30,359 nucleotides of DNA from a virus, in IMG/VR virus record IMGVR_UViG_3300034107_000235, positions 1 through 30,359 of that record, one strand, 5' to 3'. Below the pieces are notes generated by a model. The model saw only the letters and a list, made by a program, of their open reading frames with translations. It did no database searches and was not told where the DNA came from. Shown piece after piece: positions 23,348 through 30,274 of the stretch. Position 1 is the first letter of the stretch. Each line of letters starts with the position of its first letter. The position numbers were made by a program, and so were the translations under genes.

Positions 23348-23487
23348 AAGATCAAAAGCTCGAGCACTGCCACCAATGCGGCAAACCTGTCACACCCGGC
23401 ATCGATCACGACACAGCGAACATCAACGGCATCCGTTGGTGGTGCCCAGAACACTGCCCACAATGCCGAGAGTCCCCTAACAGATGA
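23344..23487 (+). CDS. 47-residue zinc-ribbon protein
   Basis: This short frame overlaps the WhiB stop (ATGA) and the next start (ATGA). It encodes MKDQKLEHCHQCGKPVTPG with C9 and C12, then WWCPEHCPQCRESPNR with C34, C38 and C41. The paired CxxC-type groups suggest one bound zinc ion. Position between two WhiB genes suggests a regulatory partner or assembly helper, which is inference only. Confidence 0.6.
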   Translation: MKDQKLEHCHQCGKPVTPGIDHDTANINGIRWWCPEHCPQCRESPNR

Positions 23488-23915
23488 CACCTGAAGAATG
23501 GGACATCGCAGCATGCAGATACCACCCAAAAGAACTGTTCTTCCCAGACCGAAACAACTTCGGTCAAGTATGGGACCGGGCCCGCAACATCTGCCAAGAA
23601 TGCCCAGTCAAAGCCGCATGCCTCCAAGACGGGCAACACGAGGTGTTCGGCATGTGGGGAGGGCTTAGCCCAGCAGAAAGGGGATACGGTCGCTCAAACA
23701 ACGCAGCACCAATGAGTACCGAACGCATCGCAGCCTTGCTCGAACACGTTGGCAAACCCATGACAGTCAACCAGGTATACCTAGCCTTACATCCGCATTA
23801 CACGAAACACGCCACACGCAACGCCTTAACCAGACTCGCACAAGGCGGCATCGCCACCCGCACCTCCAACGTCCAACCTGAACCAGACACCTACCACTGG
23901 AACCACCACACATGA
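23484..23915 (+). CDS. WhiB-family regulator fused to winged-helix-like domain (second copy)
   Basis: This 143-residue protein has the WhiB pattern AACRYHPKELFFP (C11), NICQECPVKAACL (C37, C40, C46) and VFGMWGGLSPAERGYG (GMWGG at 56-60), the conserved turn. The rest differs from ordinary WhiB proteins: residues about 79-127 (STERIAALLEHVGKPMTVNQVYLALHPHYTKHATRNALTRLAQGGIATRTS) look like a winged helix, with three helices and a short wing. It may thus bind both the sigma factor and DNA. ATGA overlaps tie it to the zinc ribbon gene and the PrimPol gene. The fusion is based on my reading and would need structure prediction. Confidence 0.78.
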   Translation: MTPEEWDIAACRYHPKELFFPDRNNFGQVWDRARNICQECPVKAACLQDGQHEVFGMWGGLSPAERGYGRSNNAAPMSTERIAALLEHVGKPMTVNQVYLALHPHYTKHATRNALTRLAQGGIATRTSNVQPEPDTYHWNHHT

Positions 23916-25990
23916 CCACAGACCCGCACAACACAGCCAACGAATACGCACAACGAGGATGGCGAGTAGTGCCCATTGTGCCAGGGGAGAAACGACCAGC
24001 GCTCAACCAGTGGCAACACCAAGCAACAACGGACACCACAACCATTGACCGATGGTGGATGGGTGAACACTCCGGCTGCGGAGTAGGCATCGCAACAGGA
24101 GAACAATCAGGCATCTGGGTCTTAGACATCGATGACCGAGACGCACTCTACGAACTGGAGAAGGAACACGGTGAGCTACCACCAACGCTCACATCGATTA
24201 CAGGTAGCGGCGGTGAGCATCAGGTGTACCTGTGGCCGGCAGATGGGCGCACCATCCACAACAGCGCCAGCGGGTTCATACAAGGCATAGATGTCAGGGG
24301 CGAAGGCGGCCAGATCGTCGCACCACCAACCATCCACCCCAACGGCAACCCATACGAATGGGACGAACAATGCACAGAAATCGCTGCAGCACCCGAATGG
24401 CTACTAGCCCTCATCTGCGACAAAGACCCACAACCCACCACCACACAACCCACCCCGAGCACCACCACCACAGACAGACCAGGAGACCTATGGGCACAGC
24501 AGACCGACTGGGCATACATCCTCATACCCGACGGCTGGCAACTCTCACACACCGACAACAACGGCGAACGCTACTGGGTACGACCCGGCAAAGAACCACG
24601 AGACGGCATCAGCGCAACCACAGGGCACACAGCAAACGACAACCTGCACGTGTTCACAAGCTCAGTACCCAACCTCAAAGCAGAAGAAACATACACAAAG
24701 CTCGGATACCTCGCAGCCATACACCACAACCACGACCACGCTGCAGCGGCACGAGCACTAGCAGCACAAGGATTCACCACACCACAACCAGACCTCAACA
24801 TCCTCAACCACCTCACCACAACCGCCAGCGGTGAACCAGATGCGAACCCGCTTGCCCCATACCTCATCGACTGGCAAAGCTTCTGGACCACAGACCACAC
24901 CGAAACAGAATGGCTACTCGAACCCCTCTTCGCAAAAGGCAGGGCACACGCAATCTACGCCGGAGCCAAAGTCGGCAAAAGCTTTGTCACACTCGCAGCA
25001 TGCGCAGCCCTAGCAACCGGCCAACCATTCCTACGCAAACCCCAAACAAACCCACAACACGTACTCTACGTCGATTACGAGATGACACCAACAGACCTAT
25101 ACGACCGCCTCACAGAATTCGGATACGAATCCACAATCTTCGACCACCTCCACTACGCACAACTACCAGTCATCGCACCCCTCGACACCTCACAAGGCGG
25201 CATCGCACTCTGCCAAGCCGCCCACGCAGTCGGCGCAGAAATAGTAATCATCGACACCACAGGCAGAGCAGTACAAGGCGAAGAAAACGACGCAGGCACC
25301 TACCAAGACTTCTACCGCCACACAGGCATGCAACTCAAACGCATGGGCATCACATGGGCACGCCTCGACCACGCAGGCAAAGACACCACCAGAGGCCAAC
25401 GAGGATCATCAGCAAAGAACGACGACGTAGACATAGTCGTCAACCTCACACGCACACCAACCGGCATCACATGGACAGCAACCCACAGGCGCATGTCCTG
25501 GTACCCAGAACAATCAGACATCACCATCGCAGAACTAGACGACCAAGCCACCTTCACAATGGAAGGCGGCAACCTCGAACAGTTCGAGCTCCACATCTTC
25601 GACCTCTCAGACTGGCTCGACGCTGAAGGAATACCAGCCAACGCACCCATCCGAGAATGCTGGGCACACACCAAAACAAACGGACCCGCAGGCACCCTCA
25701 AAAAGGATGTACAAGCGGCAGTCAGGTACCGCAAATCGGCACAGTATTCGCTGCGAAAAACAGGGCGGGACAAAGCTCGGGACACGCCTCCGGACAAAAC
25801 TGCGGGACAGACTGCGGGACACTCTGGGACAGAACCCGAAACCCATACAAACAAAGGCGGGACAGAGAGCGGGACACTGCGGGACACTATTGAGCAGGCA
25901 CAGCGGGACACTCTGTCACCCCGTAGGGGGGACAGAGTTCACGGCCCACAAACCGAACACCCAAACCAACCCACATACGAAGAGTTCTAA
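23912..25990 (+). CDS. Primase-polymerase/helicase replication protein
   Basis: This 692-residue protein is probably the phage replication enzyme. Residues about 8-165 form a bifunctional primase-polymerase (AEP) domain: GWRVVPIVPGEKRPAL, WVLDIDDRDAL (D72, D74), GEHQVYLW (H103) and GIDVRGEGGQIVAPPTIHPNG. A Thr/Pro linker (about 172-190) leads to a RecA-like helicase/ATPase: Walker A AGAKVGKSF (350-358), LYVDYEM and Walker B AEIVIIDTTGR (442-452), then RLDHAGKDTTRGQRGSSA. The pairing recalls plasmid and phage RepA-type initiators. The last 90 residues are low in complexity because the DNA there carries the GGGACA repeats. The ATG overlaps the upstream stop (ATGA). Confidence 0.86.
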   Translation: MTTDPHNTANEYAQRGWRVVPIVPGEKRPALNQWQHQATTDTTTIDRWWMGEHSGCGVGIATGEQSGIWVLDIDDRDALYELEKEHGELPPTLTSITGSGGEHQVYLWPADGRTIHNSASGFIQGIDVRGEGGQIVAPPTIHPNGNPYEWDEQCTEIAAAPEWLLALICDKDPQPTTTQPTPSTTTTDRPGDLWAQQTDWAYILIPDGWQLSHTDNNGERYWVRPGKEPRDGISATTGHTANDNLHVFTSSVPNLKAEETYTKLGYLAAIHHNHDHAAAARALAAQGFTTPQPDLNILNHLTTTASGEPDANPLAPYLIDWQSFWTTDHTETEWLLEPLFAKGRAHAIYAGAKVGKSFVTLAACAALATGQPFLRKPQTNPQHVLYVDYEMTPTDLYDRLTEFGYESTIFDHLHYAQLPVIAPLDTSQGGIALCQAAHAVGAEIVIIDTTGRAVQGEENDAGTYQDFYRHTGMQLKRMGITWARLDHAGKDTTRGQRGSSAKNDDVDIVVNLTRTPTGITWTATHRRMSWYPEQSDITIAELDDQATFTMEGGNLEQFELHIFDLSDWLDAEGIPANAPIRECWAHTKTNGPAGTLKKDVQAAVRYRKSAQYSLRKTGRDKARDTPPDKTAGQTAGHSGTEPETHTNKGGTESGTLRDTIEQAQRDTLSPRRGDRVHGPQTEHPNQPTYEEF
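25766..25937 (+). repeat. GGGACA iteron-like array with terminal hairpin (candidate replication origin)
   Basis: Eleven copies of (C/G/T)GGGACA or CCGGACA start at 25766, 25778, 25790, 25803, 25815, 25825, 25858, 25870, 25880, 25904 and 25928. The spacings are 12, 12, 13, 12, 10, 33, 12, 10, 24 and 24, close to one or two helical turns. The copies fall in all three codon phases of the host gene, so the selection is on DNA and not on protein. The array makes a local G-rich patch in a G-poor region. It ends in CTCTGTCACCCC (25911-25922) facing GGGGGGACAGAG (25926-25937), a 12-bp stem with one mismatch that includes the last copy. Confidence 0.75.
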
Positions 25991-26002
25991 GGACACCAAA
26001 CC

Positions 26003-26248
26003 ATGCCCAACTGTCAATGCCAATACCGAGGTGACCTACTCACACAAGGACACCGAGACCACCACCGCAACTGGGAACAAACACAACCCACAACCAGACA
26101 CCCAACCACCTCCACCACAACAGCAATCGAGATCACCCAACTCATCATCGCCATCGACCAACTCACCGCAGCCCTACACGGCGGCCCACCACCACCGCTC
26201 ACACCAGGAGCACAAGCAATCATCGCCAACCACAGGAGCCAACAGTGA
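26003..26248 (+). CDS. Small early protein, unknown
   Basis: This 81-residue protein starts at ATG 26003 with AAGGA at 25990-25994. It begins MPNCQCQYRGDLLTQGHRDHHRNW, with two Cys and several His, and continues with a Thr-rich stretch, a helix (IEITQLIIAIDQLTAALHGG) and a Pro-rich end. A GTGA overlap couples it to the next gene. No family is recognised. The base composition is extremely C/A-rich, as in its neighbours. Confidence 0.5.
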   Translation: MPNCQCQYRGDLLTQGHRDHHRNWEQTQPTTRHPTTSTTTAIEITQLIIAIDQLTAALHGGPPPPLTPGAQAIIANHRSQQ

Positions 26249-26769
26249 AAGACCTCGACCAGCTCACAGCCCTAGCCAACACCATCACACGCATCCTCGA
26301 AGCCGGCGCACAAGCACTCATCGAACAACGCAGTGGTTTCCCAGCCGGTGGCACAGGCGGCACACCAAGCTCAACCAGTGACCGCACAGGCAGGCTCGCA
26401 ACAACACGAGCAGACAAAGGCCCAGAACGATCAGACCAAGACTACGAACGAACCATACAGATCCTCATTGAGCTCGAGGACATCCTCAACCGAGCACGAC
26501 CACCCAAACGCACAACCATCCACATCCAAGCAACCACCACACAACACGACGATGGCTGCAGATCATGCGCACGAGTAGGCACATGGACCGCACGAACCAA
26601 GAACAACCCCATGTGCCGCACATGCAACGAGCTCATCCTCCGCATACAAATGCAACACAACATCACCCTCGAGCTACCACCAACCACACTCGTCGACCGC
26701 CAACGCCAAGGCCGCCGCATCACCACACGAGAAATCAACCAAGCACTCCACGAAAATAAAACACGGTGA
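26245..26769 (+). CDS. Putative zinc-finger protein
   Basis: This 174-residue protein starts at a GTG with a CAGGAG site about 7 nt upstream, overlapping the TGA before it. After an N-terminal helix (DLDQLTALANTITRILEAGAQALIEQ) and a Gly/Ser-rich linker there is a second helix (YERTIQILIELEDILNRAR). Residues 105-127 are CRSCARVGTWTARTKNNPMCRTC, a CxxC-x15-CxxC pattern expected to hold zinc. The end is basic (VDRQRQGRRITTREINQAL). It may bind DNA or join a replication complex; the function is not known. Confidence 0.6.
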   Translation: MKDLDQLTALANTITRILEAGAQALIEQRSGFPAGGTGGTPSSTSDRTGRLATTRADKGPERSDQDYERTIQILIELEDILNRARPPKRTTIHIQATTTQHDDGCRSCARVGTWTARTKNNPMCRTCNELILRIQMQHNITLELPPTTLVDRQRQGRRITTREINQALHENKTR

Positions 26770-26845
26770 TAACCTTGACGATCGCCACCACCACATGTAA
26801 CGCTTACGGCAGTCTCACCACACCCAGCCTAGAAGCAGGACAGTG
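26770..26845. other. Short intergenic region with weak TTGACG element
   Basis: This 76-nt gap contains TTGACG at 26775-26780 and TGTAAC at 26796-26801, 15 nt apart. The spacing is short and the second hexamer is poor, so a promoter here is only possible. AGCAGGACAG before 26846 serves as ribosome site for the HNH gene. Confidence 0.25.
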
Positions 26846-27121
26846 ATGGCATCCAAAGGCCGCAGCACTAGGCAGTGGAAGACCATCAGCCTTACCGTCT
26901 ACGCAGAAGAAACACATTGCTGGCTATGCGGACGAGCAGTAGACCACACCATCCAACCAAGAACACGATGGGCACACAGTGTCGATCACATCATCCCAAT
27001 CAGCCAAGGCGGCGCACCATACGACCGTGCCAACCTCCGCCTCGCACACCACGGCTGCAACAGCCGACGCTCCAACAACCGAGCGCAACCACAACGACCA
27101 GGCGCAACACGCCAATGGTAA
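26846..27121 (+). CDS. HNH endonuclease
   Basis: This 91-residue protein has an HNH fold: CWLCGRAVD (C25, C28), HSVDHIIPISQGG (H44, D47, H48) and NLRLAHHGCNSRR (N63, H69, C71, N72), the order of a Cys-framed HNH nuclease. HNH proteins next to terminase genes commonly act with TerL in genome cutting at the packaging site. A GTG start at 26843 is possible, but ATG 26846 is better placed to the AGCAGGACAG ribosome site. Its stop is followed by the DnaA-box region. Confidence 0.85.
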   Translation: MASKGRSTRQWKTISLTVYAEETHCWLCGRAVDHTIQPRTRWAHSVDHIIPISQGGAPYDRANLRLAHHGCNSRRSNNRAQPQRPGATRQW

Positions 27122-27355
27122 AACCTCACACACAGTGAGATAGTTATCCACAGATAACCTGCCCACCCCACGAAAGTTATCCACAGAAACCTGTGAACTT
27201 TTTTTAGGGGTGGGTGCTTGAGTATCCCGCTGCTTTTACAGGCCGATTTTTCTCTCCACAATTTCTCAACGTTATCCACAGATTTCTGGGGATAACCTCG
27301 GAAGCTTAAAAAGGTTGTCCACAGGGCCTGTGGATTGTTTCGGAAGGTGGTCACG
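27122..27355. promoter_or_regulatory. DnaA-box cluster, origin-like intergenic region
   Basis: This 234-nt non-coding stretch contains TTATCCACA at 27144-27152, 27177-27185 and 27272-27280, and TTGTCCACA at 27315-27323, all in the same orientation. TTATNCACA is the E. coli DnaA box and TTGTCCACA is the usual actinobacterial form. Weak reverse sites occur at 27287-27295 and 27329-27337. Small dyads overlap boxes (GTTATC-CACA-GATAAC at 27143-27158 and TCCACAG-GGC-CTGTGGA at 27318-27334). A T-rich stretch (27231-27270) between boxes could unwind. Confidence 0.82.
27173..27205 (+). terminator. Hairpin with T7 tract inside the DnaA-box region
   Basis: CACAG (27182-27186) pairs with CTGTG (27191-27195) and AAAGTT (27173-27178) with AACTTT (27196-27201), with a 3-nt bulge on the left arm and a T7 tract at 27199-27205. 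It is a plausible end for early transcripts. DnaA box 2 (27177-27185) overlaps the left arm, so bound DnaA and termination may interfere. Confidence 0.6.
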
Positions 27356-27622
27356 TTGAGTGAGATTCTTGATGCTGCGCAAAGCGGTGACCGTCGTGCG
27401 ACCCTTGAGGCTTTGCGTGACCAGATCGCTTTGGTGATCGACGCACCTTCAACAACGGGTGCGGAGTTGGCTTCGCTTGCACGGCAGATGATTGTGGTTA
27501 CTGAGATCCTTGAGGGGATCTCTGATGGGCAGGCGGTGAATCTTGTTAATGACCTCGCAGCAAAACGAGCTTCTCGGAAGCCAGGTGCCAACACATCTGG
27601 TCGTGCCGCCAGCGGCGGTTAG
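27356..27622 (+). CDS. Terminase small subunit
   Basis: This 88-residue protein lies directly before TerL. LSEILDAAQSGDRRATLEALRDQIALVIDAPSTTGAELASLARQMIVVTEILEGISDGQ matches the short helical TerS type of actinophages (leading SEILDAAQSGDRxAxLEALRDxIA and LARQMxxVxxEI). The TTG at 27356 is chosen because GGAAGG stands about 8-14 nt before it; the frame is open up to 27335, where another TTG exists. TerS binds phage DNA and loads TerL. It overlaps the TerL start by 74 nt. Confidence 0.75.
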   Translation: MSEILDAAQSGDRRATLEALRDQIALVIDAPSTTGAELASLARQMIVVTEILEGISDGQAVNLVNDLAAKRASRKPGANTSGRAASGG

Positions 27623-28979
27623 TTCTGCTGGTGCGGAAGCTGTCGAGCTTGCTGCGCTTGCCGGTTTGTTTCTTGATCCGTGGCAAGAGTTGGTGTTGCA
27701 GTCGGCTTTGTCGGAGCGTGCGGATGGGCGGTGGGCTGCGCTCGAGGTTGGTCTTGTGGTTCCACGCCAGAATGGCAAGGGTTCGATACTTGAGGCTCGT
27801 GAGCTTGCAGGTATGTTCTTGCTGGGCGAAGAGCTCATCTTGCATAGCGCTCATGAGTTTAAGACTTCGCAAGAGGCGTTCCGCAGGGTTCGTTACCTGA
27901 TAGAAAATTGTGATGACCTTGACCGGATGGTGAAGCGGGTTCGCACTTCGAATGGTGAAGAGGCCATTGAGTGTAAGAACGGTTCGAGGTTGCGGTTTGT
28001 TGCTAGGTCTTCTGGGTCTGGTCGTGGGTTCACTGGTGATTGCATCATTTTTGATGAGGCTTACAAGCTGAGTGCGGCGATGATGGCAGCGTTGTTGCCT
28101 ACTTTGTCTGCTCGACCTAATCCGCAACTCTGGTATACGACGAGTTCTCCGCCTGAGATTGACGAGTTTTCGGAGCAGATCCGGCGCACGAAGGTGCGTG
28201 CGATGTCTGAGAACCCTGGCAGGTTGTGTTGGGTTGAGTGGTCTTCTGAGTTGAACGCTGATCCTGCTGATCCTGCGGTGTGGGCTGCGGCGAATCCTGC
28301 GATGGGTCGTAGGATCGATCCGGAGTTTGTTGAGGCTGAGCGGCAGACGATGCCAGCGGAGGCGTTTGCTGTTGAGCGTCTTGGTGTGTGGAAGTCGCAG
28401 AGTTTGAGTGCGAAGATCCCGTTGCATGCTTGGGAAGCTGTGCAGGTTGATGTGTCTCCTGGCACTGATGGTGTTGTGTTCGGTGTGGATTTGCCGCCTG
28501 ATCGTTCGTCGGTTTCGGTTGCTGCGTGTTCGCCAGCTGGCGAGTACGGGTTTGCTGTTGAGCTTGCGGATCGTCGGCCCGGTACTGATTGGCTGATCCC
28601 ACGTTGCATCGAGCTTGCTGATCGTTACCCTGGCAGCGTGTTTGTCATTGATGGTGTTGGGCCGTCGGCTGGGTTCATTACCGATCTGCAGAATCTTGGA
28701 TTGACCGTGCGGACCACTTCGGCTCGTGAGTATTCCGAGGCTTGCACAAGGCTGTTTGATGCTGTGATGGCTAAGAGTGTTACGCACACTGGCCAGTCTG
28801 AGCTTGTCGCTGCGGTGATGGGCGCTAATACTCGCAAGCTTGGCGATTCGTGGGCATGGTCGAGAACGTCGAGCAGTGTGGATATTTCACCGCTGGTTGC
28901 TGTGACGTTAGCTTTGTGGGGTTGCGCTACTGCTCGTGAGGCTCCTGAGCCTACGCTTCCGCAGGTGTTTGCTTACTAG
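27549..28979 (+). CDS. Terminase large subunit
   Basis: This 476-residue protein is the packaging motor and nuclease. The ATPase part has VPRQNGKGS (residues 71-79) as Walker A, CIIFDEAYKL (165-174) as Walker B and YTTSSPP as coupling motif (about 196-202). The nuclease part has FGVDLPPDRSSVSVA (D314) and VFVIDGVGP (D368), metal-binding acids of the RNase H-like fold. The length fits actinophage TerL. ATG 27549 is chosen; a TTG at 27543 is in frame. The HNH gene and TerS upstream fit a cos or HNH-assisted cutting system. Confidence 0.93.
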   Translation: MTSQQNELLGSQVPTHLVVPPAAVSSAGAEAVELAALAGLFLDPWQELVLQSALSERADGRWAALEVGLVVPRQNGKGSILEARELAGMFLLGEELILHSAHEFKTSQEAFRRVRYLIENCDDLDRMVKRVRTSNGEEAIECKNGSRLRFVARSSGSGRGFTGDCIIFDEAYKLSAAMMAALLPTLSARPNPQLWYTTSSPPEIDEFSEQIRRTKVRAMSENPGRLCWVEWSSELNADPADPAVWAAANPAMGRRIDPEFVEAERQTMPAEAFAVERLGVWKSQSLSAKIPLHAWEAVQVDVSPGTDGVVFGVDLPPDRSSVSVAACSPAGEYGFAVELADRRPGTDWLIPRCIELADRYPGSVFVIDGVGPSAGFITDLQNLGLTVRTTSAREYSEACTRLFDAVMAKSVTHTGQSELVAAVMGANTRKLGDSWAWSRTSSSVDISPLVAVTLALWGCATAREAPEPTLPQVFAY

Positions 28980-28994
28980 GAAAGGGCGGTGCCA

Positions 28995-29141
28995 ATGTTT
29001 AAAGATACTCTTGCGACCGTTCTTGAGATCGCTGGGATTATGGCCGTGTGTGTTGCAGTGTTTTTGGTGTCACCGATCATGGCCCTTGGTGTTGCTGGTG
29101 TTGCGATGTTCGTGGTGGGCTTTATGATTGACGGTACCTGA
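28995..29141 (+). CDS. 48-residue membrane protein between TerL and portal
   Basis: This short frame starts at ATG 28995 with AAAGGG at about 28981-28985 and ends in TGA overlapping the portal ATG. It encodes MFKDTLATVLEIAGIMAVCVAVFLVSPIMALGVAGVAMFVVGFMIDGT, two hydrophobic segments (about 10-26 and 28-44). The good ribosome site and the overlap make it likely real. Its function is unknown. Confidence 0.6.
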   Translation: MFKDTLATVLEIAGIMAVCVAVFLVSPIMALGVAGVAMFVVGFMIDGT

Positions 29142-30274
29142 TGGGTTTCTTTAAACGTGAACAGCGTGCGATTACACCTGATTCGATTATCGCTGCGGTT
29201 AATCAGATGCGTATGCGTACTGGTGCACCAATCGTTGACGCCAACAGTGCGATGCGTTTGGCTGCAGTGTGGGCTTGCGTGCGGTTGTTGGCGGGTGTGG
29301 GTTCGACGTTGCCGTTGGATCAGTACCGTGATGGTCCTGGCGGTCGTACACAACTGCCGGCTAGTTCGCTGTTTCGTGCGCCAGCACCAAACGTCAACAT
29401 CACCACATGGTTGTACCAGCTGTGGAGCTCACTGCTACTTGATGGCAACGCCTACGGCTTGGTTACTGAAACAGGTGTTAACGGGTTCCCTGTCACAGTC
29501 GAGATCCTCGATCCGGCCACCGTCCAGTGGCGGCACGTTGACGGCGAGTGGACCACACAGATTAACGAGAAGCGCATTAACCGTTGGCCTAACGGGCCGT
29601 TGTGGCACATGCCGATGTTTGTGATGCCTGGTATGCCGATGGGCATGAGCCCGATCAGCAGTGCCAAACAGGCTATCGGTTCAGGTATTAGCGCTGAGCA
29701 GTTTGGTGCGCAGTTCTTTAACAGTGGCGGCAATCCTAACGCCGTGATTTACTCCGACTCTGAGTTGACTCCTGAGCAGGCGCAGGGCATCAAGAATGCG
29801 TTCGTCAATGCCACACAAGGCAACCGTGAACCTGCGATCATGGGTTCAGGTTTGAAGTATGAGCGTGTGCAGATCAGCCCTGACGAGTCACAGTTTTTGG
29901 ATTCGCAACGGTTTACGGTCGAGCAGATCGCACGCATCTACGGCATACCGCCGGAGCTTGTCGGTGCCGCCACATCTGGTAGCTCGGTTACTTATGCGAA
30001 CCGTGAGCAGCGTGCGGCGGACTGGTTGTCCTTTGGTCTGATGCCGTACCTGATCCCGATTGAAGATGCGCTTTCAACGCTGGTGCCAAGGGCGCAGCGT
30101 GTGAAGTTCAATGTTGACGGGCTGTTGCGCTCCGATCTCAGTACGAGATATGCGGCGCATGCTGTTGGTATCGGTTCTGGTTTCCTCACAGTTGACGAGG
30201 CCAGAGCGTATGAGGATCTTCCACCGCTTACAGCAGAGGATCAGCCTTTGCCTGTTGACCAGGTGATTGCCTGA
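29141..30274 (+). CDS. Portal protein (HK97 gp3-like)
   Basis: This 377-residue protein is the dodecameric portal at the packaging vertex. Hallmarks include VDANSAMRLAAVWACVRLLAGVGSTLPL near the N-terminus, WLYQLWSSLLLDGNAYGLV, LTPEQAQGIKNAFVNATQG, and ESQFLDSQRFTVEQIARIYGIPPELVG followed by YANREQRAADWLSFGLMPYL. The order and length are those of the phage portal family. The start overlaps the small membrane gene (TGATG) and the stop overlaps the next ATG (TGATG). Confidence 0.93.
   Translation: MGFFKREQRAITPDSIIAAVNQMRMRTGAPIVDANSAMRLAAVWACVRLLAGVGSTLPLDQYRDGPGGRTQLPASSLFRAPAPNVNITTWLYQLWSSLLLDGNAYGLVTETGVNGFPVTVEILDPATVQWRHVDGEWTTQINEKRINRWPNGPLWHMPMFVMPGMPMGMSPISSAKQAIGSGISAEQFGAQFFNSGGNPNAVIYSDSELTPEQAQGIKNAFVNATQGNREPAIMGSGLKYERVQISPDESQFLDSQRFTVEQIARIYGIPPELVGAATSGSSVTYANREQRAADWLSFGLMPYLIPIEDALSTLVPRAQRVKFNVDGLLRSDLSTRYAAHAVGIGSGFLTVDEARAYEDLPPLTAEDQPLPVDQVIA

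Noticed and set aside
24232-25626. Arg/His-rich plus-strand frames inside the PrimPol-helicase gene
   Set aside because: They are out-of-frame readings of a C/A-rich gene with clear PrimPol and helicase motifs in the true frame.
25707-26381. 224-codon plus-strand frame across the GGGACA array
   Set aside because: The replication gene in another frame covers the first part, and the next genes have their own ribosome sites and overlaps. The frame is open only because of the repeats and C/A-rich composition.
26775-26801. TTGACG...TGTAAC as a promoter
   Set aside because: The 15-nt spacing and weak second hexamer are not convincing, so it is given only as a low-confidence note.
27546-28787. 413-codon minus-strand open frame opposite TerL
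   Set aside because: It mirrors the codon bias of TerL, has low-complexity Arg/Thr/Ser-rich content, no ribosome site and no recognisable motif.
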